A stretch of DNA of 64,000 bases from CAVPTL01 sp963794415 (lineage in GTDB: Bacteria > Actinomycetota > Thermoleophilia > Gaiellales > JAICJC01). Below the pieces are notes generated by a model. The model did not search any database, was not told where the DNA came from, and saw only the letters and a program-made list of their open reading frames with translations. Positions 54,315-63,542 of this stretch are shown here, in pieces; position 1 is the first letter of the stretch; each line of letters begins with the position of its first letter. Where the stretch lies: NCBI GenBank assembly GCA_963794415.1, contig CAWCDI010000001.1, forward strand, positions 1-64,000. The letters are read 5' to 3'. The translations under genes and the position numbers were made by a program.

Positions 54315-55163
54315 GTGCGGCCGTCTATTGAGCATTTTCGGGCGATCTGCGGCCTTTCGGCTGTGCTCCTCACGACGTCGGCGCTCACCGCCGGGTGCGC
54401 GAAGTCGTCCGAGCCGCCGGTGCCGCTTCCGGCGAAGGCTGCGTCGGTGTCCGTCTCGCCCGACAATTACGGCACGCTCTGGCTCACGACGGCAGGCCCG
54501 GTGTACAGCTCGTCCGACGGCGGGCACAAGTGGCGCCGCGTGCCGGGGTCGCTCGCGGGCGGCACGATCGGCTTCGGGGCAAAGCAGGCGTATCAGTACG
54601 CGGGGAGCCAGGCCCGGGTGGGGAACCAGTCGGGGCTCTCGCTGCACCCGTTCCCGGCGGCGCCGGTGCCGCTGGTGGCGGTGACGTCGCCCTACTACCT
54701 CACCCACCGCCTCTACGGGCTCGACGCGCAGGGCGGCCTCTGGATGTCGGTGAACGCGGGCCGGGCGTGGTCGCGGCTGCGCGCCCAGGGCCTGCCGCCC
54801 GGCGGCACCGCCCTTGCAGCGCGGCGGCAGGATCCGATCCTGCCCGACACCATCTACGTGGCCGAAGGTGCGCGCGGCCTCTGGAAGTCGACCGACTACG
54901 GCGCCACCTTCCACCGGCTCGCGGGCGTCGCGTCAGCCACCGCCGTGGCGCTCACGGCCCACAACGCCAAGCGCGTGCTGGTGGCCGACTCCCGCGGGCT
55001 CCTGCTCTCGAAGGACGACGGCGCGAGCTTCCAGCGGGTGCTCACGCTGCCCGGCATCACGGCGGTCGCGCTCGACACCCGCAACTACCAAAACGCGTTT
55101 GCGACGACCCGAGGCGGCGAGCTGCTGCGCTCCGACGACGGCGGCGCTAGCTGGCAGGAATGA
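54315..55163 (+). CDS. Beta-propeller (BNR/YCF48-like) lipoprotein 2
   Basis: 282 residues from GTG 54315. Lipobox SALTAGC after a short hydrophobic stretch. Asp-box blades: YSSSDGGHKWRRVPGS, WMSVNAGRAWSRL, WKSTDYGATFHRLAG, LLSKDDGASFQRVLTLP, LRSDDGGASWQE. Smaller relative of the protein at 26077-27200. Exported; possibly an assembly or binding scaffold. The 3' end overlaps the convergent thioesterase by 17 bases. Confidence 0.85.
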   Translation: MRPSIEHFRAICGLSAVLLTTSALTAGCAKSSEPPVPLPAKAASVSVSPDNYGTLWLTTAGPVYSSSDGGHKWRRVPGSLAGGTIGFGAKQAYQYAGSQARVGNQSGLSLHPFPAAPVPLVAVTSPYYLTHRLYGLDAQGGLWMSVNAGRAWSRLRAQGLPPGGTALAARRQDPILPDTIYVAEGARGLWKSTDYGATFHRLAGVASATAVALTAHNAKRVLVADSRGLLLSKDDGASFQRVLTLPGITAVALDTRNYQNAFATTRGGELLRSDDGGASWQE

Positions 55164-55557
55164 CGATGTCGCGAAGCCACTGCGGCAGCCTGATGGGCCG
55201 CATCAGCGCGCGGTCCACGCACGCATGCCTGGTGGTCGCGCGGGCGTGCACGCCGGCCTCTGACCGCAGCTCGTAGTCGAAGGTGACGGTGGCGCCGGTG
55301 ACCTCGACGCAGCCGCAGTCGATCTCGAACTGATCGTCGAACCGCAGCGCCCGCACGTAGCGGACGTTGGCCTCTGCCACCACCAGATCGACGCCCCCGT
55401 CGTGCACCTCGCGGTAGCTGTGGCCCAGCGATCGCAGGTACTCGATACGGCCGATCTCGAGCCACGCCAGATAGACGCCGTTGTTGGCCACTCCCATGGC
55501 GTCGGTCTCGGAGAAGCGCACCCGGAGCGGCACACGGTGGCGGTAGGGGGTGGTCAT
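55147..55557 (-). CDS. Acyl-CoA thioesterase, 4HBT hotdog family (YbgC-like)
   Basis: 136 residues. Catalytic Asp block VRFSETDAMGVANNGVYLAW, then LEIGRIEYLRSLG and VRYVRALRFDDQFEIDCGC, which match YbgC/4-hydroxybenzoyl-CoA thioesterases. Asn replaces the common His after the catalytic Asp region (VANNGVYL instead of VYHANYL). Substrate unknown. Confidence 0.9.
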   Translation of the reverse strand: MTTPYRHRVPLRVRFSETDAMGVANNGVYLAWLEIGRIEYLRSLGHSYREVHDGGVDLVVAEANVRYVRALRFDDQFEIDCGCVEVTGATVTFDYELRSEAGVHARATTRHACVDRALMRPIRLPQWLRDIVIPAS

Positions 55558-55644
55558 TCCCCGGGAACGTACTGGAAAACCGTCCTTCAGGACTGATACG
55601 GTGCCCGCTTCGGGAGTGGTTCCAAGCCTTTGAGGGGGAACAAG

Positions 55645-55980
55645 ATGGACGACGACCGCGGTTCACGCACACTGGTCGAGCGGGCGGTGGATTCCGCCAA
55701 CGAGAAGGTCAACCGCTTGCAGAGCGGTGTTGACCCGGTCGTCTCGGCCACCAAGGATCATGCCAACGGCCTTCGCACAAAGGCCCAGGAAGCGGCGCAG
55801 ATGCTGCCGTTTGCAACGCGCGACGACCTGAACAAGCTGCAGGAGCAGCTCGACCGGATCGAAGCAGCCGTGGCCGATCTCACATCCAAGCAGGAGAAGC
55901 CCGCGGCCACCCGCCGCGTGGCCAAGCCCAAGCCCGTGGCTACGGAACCCGCAGCCGAAGTGCCTTCGGCCGAAGCGTAA
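55645..55980 (+). CDS. Ala/Lys-rich coiled-coil protein, phasin-like
   Basis: 111 residues from ATG 55645, which has a strong ribosome binding site (GAGGGGGAACAAG). Predicted helices TLVERAVDSANEKVNRLQSG and TRDDLNKLQEQLDRIEAAVA, then a Lys/Pro/Ala-rich tail. Composition resembles polyhydroxyalkanoate granule proteins and other small coiled-coil proteins, but no specific motif. The 3' end overlaps the convergent lipid kinase by 41 bases. Confidence 0.72.
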   Translation: MDDDRGSRTLVERAVDSANEKVNRLQSGVDPVVSATKDHANGLRTKAQEAAQMLPFATRDDLNKLQEQLDRIEAAVADLTSKQEKPAATRRVAKPKPVATEPAAEVPSAEA

Positions 55981-56857
55981 ACGTCGCAGGGGTCATCCCC
56001 GGCAGCTCGCCGTCGAGCTCGATCGGCAGCGGCTGCTCGGGCTCGACCGTGACCTCGCGTGCCCGGGAGATGCTCGCCTTGCGGTGCTTGATGTGGGTGC
56101 CGCGGTAGAGCTTGGGGAGCGTCAGGACGAGGTCGGTCTTCGAGATGTCGCCCCACACCAGCACGTCCAGCTCGCCGTCATCGGGCTCGGCCATCGGCAG
56201 GATCTTCATGCCGCCTGCCCAGCTCTTGCAGTTCGCCACGATGACGTTGTTCGAGACCAGCTCGCGCTGGGTGTCGTCGATGGTGACCTTCATGCGCTTG
56301 TTGGTGTAGGCGATGAGCGTCGTGAGCCCGACCCACGCGAAGGTGATGGTGGCGCCGAGGCGCTTGGACGACCTGTTTGCCTTCTCGGCGGCAAACCCGG
56401 TCATGCCTGCGCTCGCGACGTTCACGAAGTACCGCTCGGCGGGGTTCCCGTCGGGGCCGGTGAACCTGGCGACGCCGACGTCGATGGTGCGTACCTTCGA
56501 GCCGGCCGCGACGTCGAGCGCCTTGTCGGTCTTCTTGCTGATGCCGAACGTGCGGATGAAGTCACAGCCGGATCCGCGGCACACCACCGCGAGCTCCGCA
56601 TCGGGGTTGACGGCCTGATCGCCGTCGAAGAAGCCGTTTGCGACCTCCGAGACCGTGCCGTCGCCGCCGACCGCGACGATCAGCGCCGCGCCCTCGCGAA
56701 GCGCCTGTCGCGTGAGCTCGGTCGCATGGCCCGAGCGCTCGGTGAGCCGCACGTCGCACTCGAGGCCGCGGCTCTTCGCGCCGGCGGCGATGGCCTGCCA
56801 GGCCCGGGCGGTGCGCCCGCTGTCGGACGCGGGGTTGACGATCATGACCGCGGTCAT
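55940..56857 (-). CDS. Diacylglycerol/sphingosine-kinase-family lipid kinase
   Basis: 305 residues. DAGK catalytic domain: MIVNPASDSGRTARAWQAIA, LIVAVGGDGTVSEVANGFFD (ATP-binding GGDGT), CRGSGCDFIRTFGI, then the C-terminal beta domain with EPDDGELDVLVWGDIS and PIELDGELPG. YegS/DagK group; likely phosphorylates a membrane lipid. The ATG overlaps the stop of the nucleoside phosphorylase. Confidence 0.92.
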   Translation of the reverse strand: MTAVMIVNPASDSGRTARAWQAIAAGAKSRGLECDVRLTERSGHATELTRQALREGAALIVAVGGDGTVSEVANGFFDGDQAVNPDAELAVVCRGSGCDFIRTFGISKKTDKALDVAAGSKVRTIDVGVARFTGPDGNPAERYFVNVASAGMTGFAAEKANRSSKRLGATITFAWVGLTTLIAYTNKRMKVTIDDTQRELVSNNVIVANCKSWAGGMKILPMAEPDDGELDVLVWGDISKTDLVLTLPKLYRGTHIKHRKASISRAREVTVEPEQPLPIELDGELPGMTPATFTLRPKALRLRVP

Positions 56858-57573
56858 CTGGTGTCGATCGCCGCCGTCAGCGCGAGGCGGCACATCCGCT
56901 CGACGCCCGCCGCGAGCTCCTCGTCGGTGATCCGCACGAAGTCCTCGAGCTCGCCGTGCACCAGGTCGGACACCGTGAGCAGGCAGGCGGTCTGGATCTT
57001 CCGGATGCCGCCGATGGTGAAGAGGACGGCGGCCTCCATCTCGACGGCCAGCACGCCGCGCTCGCCCCACCGCTTGTGGCGGCCGGGGTCGGGGTCGTAG
57101 AACGTGTCAGAGCTCGCGATCGCACCCACCTGCGGCCGCACGCCGAGGCCCTTGGCCGCGTGGATGATGCCGTGGGTGAGGCCGAAGTCGGCCGTCGGGG
57201 CGTGGGGCTCGCCGCCGGTGTAGGCGCGCGCGGTGCCGTCGGCAGGCACGGCCGAGATGCCCACCACAAGCTCACCGAGATTGAGCGTGGGCTGGAGCGA
57301 TCCGCAGGTGCCGACGCGGATCAGCCGCGTGCAGCCGAGCTGGATGAGCTCCTCGATCACGATCGCGGCGCTGGGGCAGCCCATGCCGGTCGCCTGCACC
57401 GAGACCGGCGTGCCCTCGTACGTCCCCGTGAAGCCCAGAAGCCCGCGCTCGCCGTTCACCTGGCGGGCATCGGCGAGGAACGTCTCGGCAATCCAGCGCG
57501 CCCGCAGCGGGTCGCCGGGGAGCAGCACGGCAGGCGCGTAGTCGCCCTGGTCGGCGCGCAGGTGAATCGGCAT
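56854..57573 (-). CDS. deoD: Purine-nucleoside phosphorylase, DeoD type
   Basis: 239 residues. PNP_UDP_1 fold: PIHLRADQGDYAPAVLLPGD (phosphate loop GD), MGCPSAAIVIEELIQLGCTR, IRVGTCGSLQPTLNLGELVV, and VLAVEMEAAVLFTIGG with the ribose-binding Met-Glu. Usual DeoD length. Salvages purine nucleosides. First gene of a two-gene unit with the lipid kinase. Confidence 0.92.
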   Translation of the reverse strand: MPIHLRADQGDYAPAVLLPGDPLRARWIAETFLADARQVNGERGLLGFTGTYEGTPVSVQATGMGCPSAAIVIEELIQLGCTRLIRVGTCGSLQPTLNLGELVVGISAVPADGTARAYTGGEPHAPTADFGLTHGIIHAAKGLGVRPQVGAIASSDTFYDPDPGRHKRWGERGVLAVEMEAAVLFTIGGIRKIQTACLLTVSDLVHGELEDFVRITDEELAAGVERMCRLALTAAIDTR

Positions 57574-57579
57574 CGGATG

Positions 57580-57585
57580 ATCCTA
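57580..57585 (-). promoter_or_regulatory. Candidate leaderless promoter (-10), deoD
   Basis: TAGGAT, six bases, ATG at 57573. Confidence 0.5.
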
Positions 57586-58452
57586 ACGCGTTGCGGCCAC
57601 GGCAACGGCCTGGCCGGGCAGCGCGTAGCTGCCGTCCGGGGCGCGGAACTCGGCGATTGCCTCGCGCACCGCGGTGGTGAGCACATCCTGCTCGGCGGGC
57701 GACATCTCCTCGAGCGCCTTTGCAATGCCGCCGGAGAGGCTCGACTGCCGGGCCCAGTAGTCGTCGAACGAGCTGTAGCGCCAGGACACCTCGATGGTGT
57801 CGATGGCCGTCGGCTCGATCCCCGCCTCGGCGAAGATGCGGGCCAGGTGCACCTGATCGGAGAGCGCGAACATGCCGGGCGCGCCGGGCGGCGTGGGCGG
57901 GGCGTTGGTGAGCTCCTCGAACACGCCCCAGAGACGCGTTGCCCAGGGGTTGAGCTCGGCGGTGCTCCAGACGATGAACGCGCAGCGCCCGCCGGGGCGC
58001 AGCACGCGGGCGGTCTCCCGCAGCACCGCGGGCGGATCGGGGATCAGCATGAGGCCGAACCGGCACACGACCGCATCGGCGCTCGCGTCCTCGAGGTCGA
58101 TCGCCTCGGCATCGATCACGCGCGGATCGATCACCTCACCGAGCCCGGCCGCTGCGGCGAGCCGCCTCTGCGCGGCGACCATCGCCTCGGCGCGGTCGGT
58201 CACGATGTAGCGGCCGCCCGGCACGATCGAGGGGGCCAGCTGCACTGCCATGTCACCCGGGCCGCCGGCCAGCTCCAGCACCGTCTGGCCGGGCGCGAGC
58301 CCCGCCTCGTCGCGCAGCCACTCGGTGAGCTGGGCAAACGCCGCGCGGGTGTACTCGCGGTTGGCCTCCCACGACCCGGCGGCCTGCTCCCAGTTCTGCG
58401 CGGAGCGCCGCCGGTAGAGCTCCGTGTCGTCGGTGGTGCTAGGTTCCGGCAT
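57583..58452 (-). CDS. Class I SAM-dependent methyltransferase
   Basis: 289 residues. Motif I VLELAGGPGDMAVQLAPSIV (SAM-binding), GRYIVTDRAEAMVAAQRR (acidic ribose contact), ADAVVCRFGLMLIPDPPAVL, LRPGGRCAFIVWS. UbiE/COQ5-like Methyltransf_11/25. The first codon directly abuts the start of the divergent hydrolase gene. Substrate unknown. Confidence 0.9.
   Translation of the reverse strand: MPEPSTTDDTELYRRRSAQNWEQAAGSWEANREYTRAAFAQLTEWLRDEAGLAPGQTVLELAGGPGDMAVQLAPSIVPGGRYIVTDRAEAMVAAQRRLAAAAGLGEVIDPRVIDAEAIDLEDASADAVVCRFGLMLIPDPPAVLRETARVLRPGGRCAFIVWSTAELNPWATRLWGVFEELTNAPPTPPGAPGMFALSDQVHLARIFAEAGIEPTAIDTIEVSWRYSSFDDYWARQSSLSGGIAKALEEMSPAEQDVLTTAVREAIAEFRAPDGSYALPGQAVAVAATR
58440..58445 (+). 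promoter_or_regulatory. Candidate leaderless promoter (-10) inside the divergent methyltransferase gene
   Basis: TAGGTT, seven bases, GTG 58453. Lies within the first codons of the minus-strand gene. Confidence 0.5.
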
Positions 58453-59253
58453 GTGCTGAACCGTACCCTCTCGGTTGACGGCCTGCGGGTCAACGTCGCC
58501 GAATGGGGCGCGGGCCCGCCGGTGGTGCTCGTGCACGGCCTGGTCGGCTCGCTCGACTACTGGGCGCCGTTTGCCGAGCGGCTGAGCCGCCGGCGCCGCG
58601 TGATCGCCGTGGACGTGCCCGGCCACGGCGGCAGCGACCCGCTCGAGACGTTCTCGTTCGACCGCCTGGTGGAGGTGCTCGCGGAGGCCACCGATCAGCT
58701 CGAGGTGGAGAGCCCCGCCATCGTCGGCCACTCCTTCGGGGCGCCGATCGCCATCTGCTGGGCCGCCGCCCGGCCGGTGTCGGCCCTCGTGCTGGCATCG
58801 CCGGTGGGGATCGCGCCGCTGCACATCAGCCGGGCGCGGGCGGTGCTCCCGGCCCGCAAGGTGCTCGCGAAGACCGAGCGGCTGTGGGAGTCGGCCGCGT
58901 CGCGATCGCGGATCTCACGGCGCGTCATCTTCGGCTGGTTCGTGGGGATGAACGACCTGGACGGTCTCGGCACCGACCAGGCCAGGAGCCTGCTGCGCGG
59001 CGCCGCCGTCGCGTCCCCGGTGGTCTCGGCAGCGCTGCCGGCGCTCGACGACCTCGACCTCCGGAGCATCGCGCTGGGGCTCGACGTGCCGGCGATGGTG
59101 GTCTGGGGCGAGCTGGACGGGCAGGCGTGGGACAACGGCCCCGCGCTCGCCGACCTCCTTGGCGCGCAGGAGGTGGTGCTGCCGGGAGTGGGGCACATGC
59201 CGATGATCGAGGCGCCCTACTCGTTCGGCGTGGCCGTCGCAGACTTCGTTTAG
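58453..59253 (+). CDS. Alpha/beta hydrolase
   Basis: 266 residues from GTG 58453 (LNRTLSVDGLRVNVAEWGAG), chosen because the conserved N-terminus begins here. Oxyanion VLVHGLVGSLDYW, nucleophile elbow IVGHSFGAPIAICWA, Asp in VVWGELDGQAWDNG, His in GVGHMPMIEAP. A general esterase/epoxide-hydrolase-like fold; substrate unknown. Start codon immediately next to the divergent methyltransferase ATG. Confidence 0.9.
   Translation: MLNRTLSVDGLRVNVAEWGAGPPVVLVHGLVGSLDYWAPFAERLSRRRRVIAVDVPGHGGSDPLETFSFDRLVEVLAEATDQLEVESPAIVGHSFGAPIAICWAAARPVSALVLASPVGIAPLHISRARAVLPARKVLAKTERLWESAASRSRISRRVIFGWFVGMNDLDGLGTDQARSLLRGAAVASPVVSAALPALDDLDLRSIALGLDVPAMVVWGELDGQAWDNGPALADLLGAQEVVLPGVGHMPMIEAPYSFGVAVADFV
58460..58465 (-). 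promoter_or_regulatory. Candidate leaderless promoter (-10) inside the divergent hydrolase gene
   Basis: TACGGT, seven bases, ATG at 58452. Lies within the first codons of the plus-strand gene. Confidence 0.45.
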
Positions 59254-59260
59254 CGGCAGA

Positions 59261-59266
59261 TACGCT
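59261..59266 (+). promoter_or_regulatory. Candidate leaderless promoter (-10), 182-residue gene and tilS-hpt
   Basis: TACGCT, six bases, ATG 59273. Confidence 0.5.
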
Positions 59267-59272
59267 CCCGGC

Positions 59273-59821
59273 ATGAGCTCGATCACCACCGCCCGCACCG
59301 ATCCCTGGCACTGCGAGGGATGCGATGCCGCCGCCGACCTGGCGACGCTCTCGGCCGAGATCGGCCTGGTGCGGCTGGCGCGCCACGGCGACGAGGGATT
59401 CATGCTGGGAAGCGCCGGGGTCGAGAGCGAGATCGCACCCCTGCTCGAGCCCCACGAGTGCGGCGGCCACTTCGCGCCCGGCACAGGCACGGGCGATCTC
59501 GCAGTGGCGGCGTTCGATGCCGAGGCGCTTCGGCCCGTCGCGATCGAGGGGTTTGCGGTGCTGAACGGCTCGGAGAAGCTCGCGCAGCTGGCCACGGTGT
59601 GGCAGGCGCGCGGGCTCCGCGCGACCGGCCGCGCGGAGGAGCTCACCGGCGAGCAGGTGCTCGAGCTGCGGCTCGAGCAGCGCCTCAACGACCTGCTGAT
59701 GCTGATGGAGCGGGCGCGCCGCGACGGCGACGAGGATGCCGAGGAGGCAGCCCACGCCCGCTACGTCGAGCTGGCCACGACCTACGCCACGCGGGCGCTT
59801 CGTGACCCCAAGCCTGGCTGA
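59273..59821 (+). CDS. Uncharacterised protein upstream of tilS
   Basis: 182 residues, unbroken. The N-terminus has CEGC (DPWHCEGCDAAADLATLSAE), which may bind a metal with HECGGHF further on; the C-terminal half is a charged helix (ERARRDGDEDAEEAAHARY). No family recognised. It overlaps tilS by 20 bases and shares its promoter, so a link to tRNA or purine metabolism is possible but only by position. Confidence 0.75.
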   Translation: MSSITTARTDPWHCEGCDAAADLATLSAEIGLVRLARHGDEGFMLGSAGVESEIAPLLEPHECGGHFAPGTGTGDLAVAAFDAEALRPVAIEGFAVLNGSEKLAQLATVWQARGLRATGRAEELTGEQVLELRLEQRLNDLLMLMERARRDGDEDAEEAAHARYVELATTYATRALRDPKPG

Positions 59822-60728
59822 CCGGGTCGCGGAGTACATCACCGCCGGGCAGCTGCTCGAGCCCGGGCAGGACGTCGTCGTGCTGGTCTCGGGCGGGGCC
59901 GACTCGATGTGCCTCTGGGGCGTGCTCGGCGAGCTCGGCTACAACGTGGACGCGCTGCACGTGGAGCACGGGCTGCGCGGTGAGGCCGGCGTGGCCGACG
60001 CCGCGTTCTGCGAGGGGCGGGGAGCCAGCGTCGTCTCGGTGGCGGTCGCGCCGGGCGGAAACGTCGAGGCGCGCGCCCGCGACGCGCGCTACGCGGCTGC
60101 CCGGGAGTACGCCGCGGGGCGGGACATCGCCGTGGGGCACACGGTGTCGGATCAGGCCGAGACGGTGCTCTACCGGCTCGCGTCCTCGTCGGGGCCGCGT
60201 GCCCTCTCGGCGATGCGGCCGCGCCAGGGCGACCTCGTGCGGCCGCTGCTCGCGGTGACGGCCGCAGAGACCCGCGAGTGGTGTGCCGCGCACGGCATCG
60301 AGCCGCGGCACGACGCGTCCAACGACGATCTCGCGCTGCGGCGAAACAGGCTGCGGCACGAGGTGATGCCCGCCCTCCGTGAGGTGCATCCCGGCGCCGA
60401 GCAGAACCTGGCCCGCACGGCCGAGCTCCTGGCCGAGCTCGACCAGCTGCTGGCCGAGCTGACCGATCCCCACGTGGCGCCGGAGCTCGACCTGGATGCT
60501 CTCGCGGGGCTGCCGCGCGGGCTGCGGGTGCTGGTGCTGCGGGAGGCTGCCGAGCGGTTTGCGGGGCGGCCGCTTCGGCTCTCGCGGGAGCTCACCGGAC
60601 GGCTCGAGGAGCTCGCCGCGCGGACGGGCGGCGTGGAGCGGCTCTCGCTTGCGCGCGACGTCGATGCGGTGAGGAATCGCCGTACCCTCGGCTTCGCGCC
60701 GCCGACGCGGTATCCTCACTCGCAATGA
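59802..60728 (+). CDS. tilS: tRNA(Ile)-lysidine synthase
   Basis: 308 residues from GTG 59802. ATP-PPase loop VVVLVSGGADSMCLWGVLGE, then ALHVEHGLRG, VGHTVSDQAETVLYRLASSS and RPLLAVTAAETREWCAAHGI with EPRHDASNDD. Forms lysidine at C34 of tRNA-Ile(CAU). The N-terminal domain is complete and a short C-terminal domain follows. In the standard actinobacterial order tilS-hpt-ftsH. Confidence 0.94.
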   Translation: MTPSLADRVAEYITAGQLLEPGQDVVVLVSGGADSMCLWGVLGELGYNVDALHVEHGLRGEAGVADAAFCEGRGASVVSVAVAPGGNVEARARDARYAAAREYAAGRDIAVGHTVSDQAETVLYRLASSSGPRALSAMRPRQGDLVRPLLAVTAAETREWCAAHGIEPRHDASNDDLALRRNRLRHEVMPALREVHPGAEQNLARTAELLAELDQLLAELTDPHVAPELDLDALAGLPRGLRVLVLREAAERFAGRPLRLSRELTGRLEELAARTGGVERLSLARDVDAVRNRRTLGFAPPTRYPHSQ

Positions 60729-61300
60729 CCGCCGAACTCGAGCACGCGGGACAGCAGAACCTGATCGCCGAGGTGCTCGTCTCGGAGCAGGCGCTCCGCG
60801 AGCGGGTGGCCGAGCTCGGCGCCGAGCTCTCGCGGGACTACGCCCAGTCAGACCTGCTCCTGATCGGCGTGCTGAAGGGCGCGGTGTTCTTCATGGCCGA
60901 TCTGATCCGCACGCTCACCGTGGAGTGCGAGATCGACTTCATGGCAGTCTCGAGCTACGGCAACAGCACCGACTCCTCCGGCGTGGTGCGGATCCTGAAG
61001 GATCTGGATGCGAGCATCGAGGGCCGGCATGTGGTGGTGATCGAGGACATCGTCGACTCGGGGCTCACGCTCTCGTATCTGATGCGAAACCTCGAGGCGC
61101 GTAACCCTGCTTCGGTCGAGGTGTGCGCGCTTCTGACCAAGCCCGACCGGCGCGTGGCCGACATCGAGTGCCGGTACGTCGGCTTCGAGATCCCCAACCG
61201 GTTCGCGATCGGGTACGGCCTGGACTACGCCGAGCGATACCGCAACCTGCCCTACGTCGCAGCCCTTGATGAGAGCAAAATTACGGGCGGGCTCGCGTAA
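60725..61300 (+). CDS. hpt: Hypoxanthine phosphoribosyltransferase
   Basis: 191 residues. The PRPP-binding loop is HVVVIEDIVDSGLTLSYLMR; VLKGAVFFMADLIRTL near residue 45 and KPDRRVADIECRYVGFEIPN later match HPRT. Salvages hypoxanthine/guanine. The ATG overlaps the tilS stop by four bases. Confidence 0.95.
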   Translation: MTAELEHAGQQNLIAEVLVSEQALRERVAELGAELSRDYAQSDLLLIGVLKGAVFFMADLIRTLTVECEIDFMAVSSYGNSTDSSGVVRILKDLDASIEGRHVVVIEDIVDSGLTLSYLMRNLEARNPASVEVCALLTKPDRRVADIECRYVGFEIPNRFAIGYGLDYAERYRNLPYVAALDESKITGGLA

Positions 61301-61366
61301 TCTGCACTTTGCAGGCATCCTTCAAGAGATGCAGTCAAACCGCTTCAGAAGCACGGGCGTACTGTC

Positions 61367-61395
61367 GATGACGCGGAAATCCACGGTGCTAGCAT
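61367..61395 (+). promoter_or_regulatory. Candidate promoter for the ftsH leader
   Basis: ATGACG (61367-61372), 17 bases, TAGCAT (61390-61395), then ATG 61401 after five bases. Confidence 0.4.
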
Positions 61396-61400
61396 CCGGG

Positions 61401-61473
61401 ATGGGCAAATGGGCAAGCTCACCGGTTGCACTCTGGACGACTCTAGACGCAGCCCGCTGGGGAGGTAATCGAA

Positions 61474-61484
<11 letters not shown>
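61401..61484 (+). other. Candidate leaderless upstream ORF overlapping the ftsH start
   Basis: 27 codons, MGKWASSPVALWTTLDAARW then GGNRNFS, with three Trp codons. Its GGGGAGG-containing codons form the ftsH ribosome binding site and its TAG lies eight bases beyond the proposed ftsH ATT. Could couple ftsH translation to the leader. Confidence 0.35.
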
Positions 61485-63432
<1,948 letters not shown>

Positions 63433-63465
63433 GTGAATATGAGGTGCCTGGCACCGTTTATTCAC
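63433..63465. repeat. 33-base palindromic element, copy 2
   Basis: GTGAATA, two bases, AGGTGCC-T-GGCACCG, two bases, TATTCAC. Starts on the base after the ftsH stop. Same length and arms as copy 1 (47132-47164), differing in the spacer dinucleotides and one inner base. Confidence 0.9.
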
Positions 63466-63542
63466 CCGGAATGAGGTCTCTACGGCCGCGCCGGCTGCCG
63501 ATTACTTGAAGGCGTTCTTTCCCTTTACGGACGGATTCTTTC

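Noticed and set aside
52659..54914. 751-residue version of the second GGDEF protein
   Set aside because: The upstream 216 residues are Arg/Pro-rich antisense of the propeller lipoprotein; alignable sequence starts at 54266.
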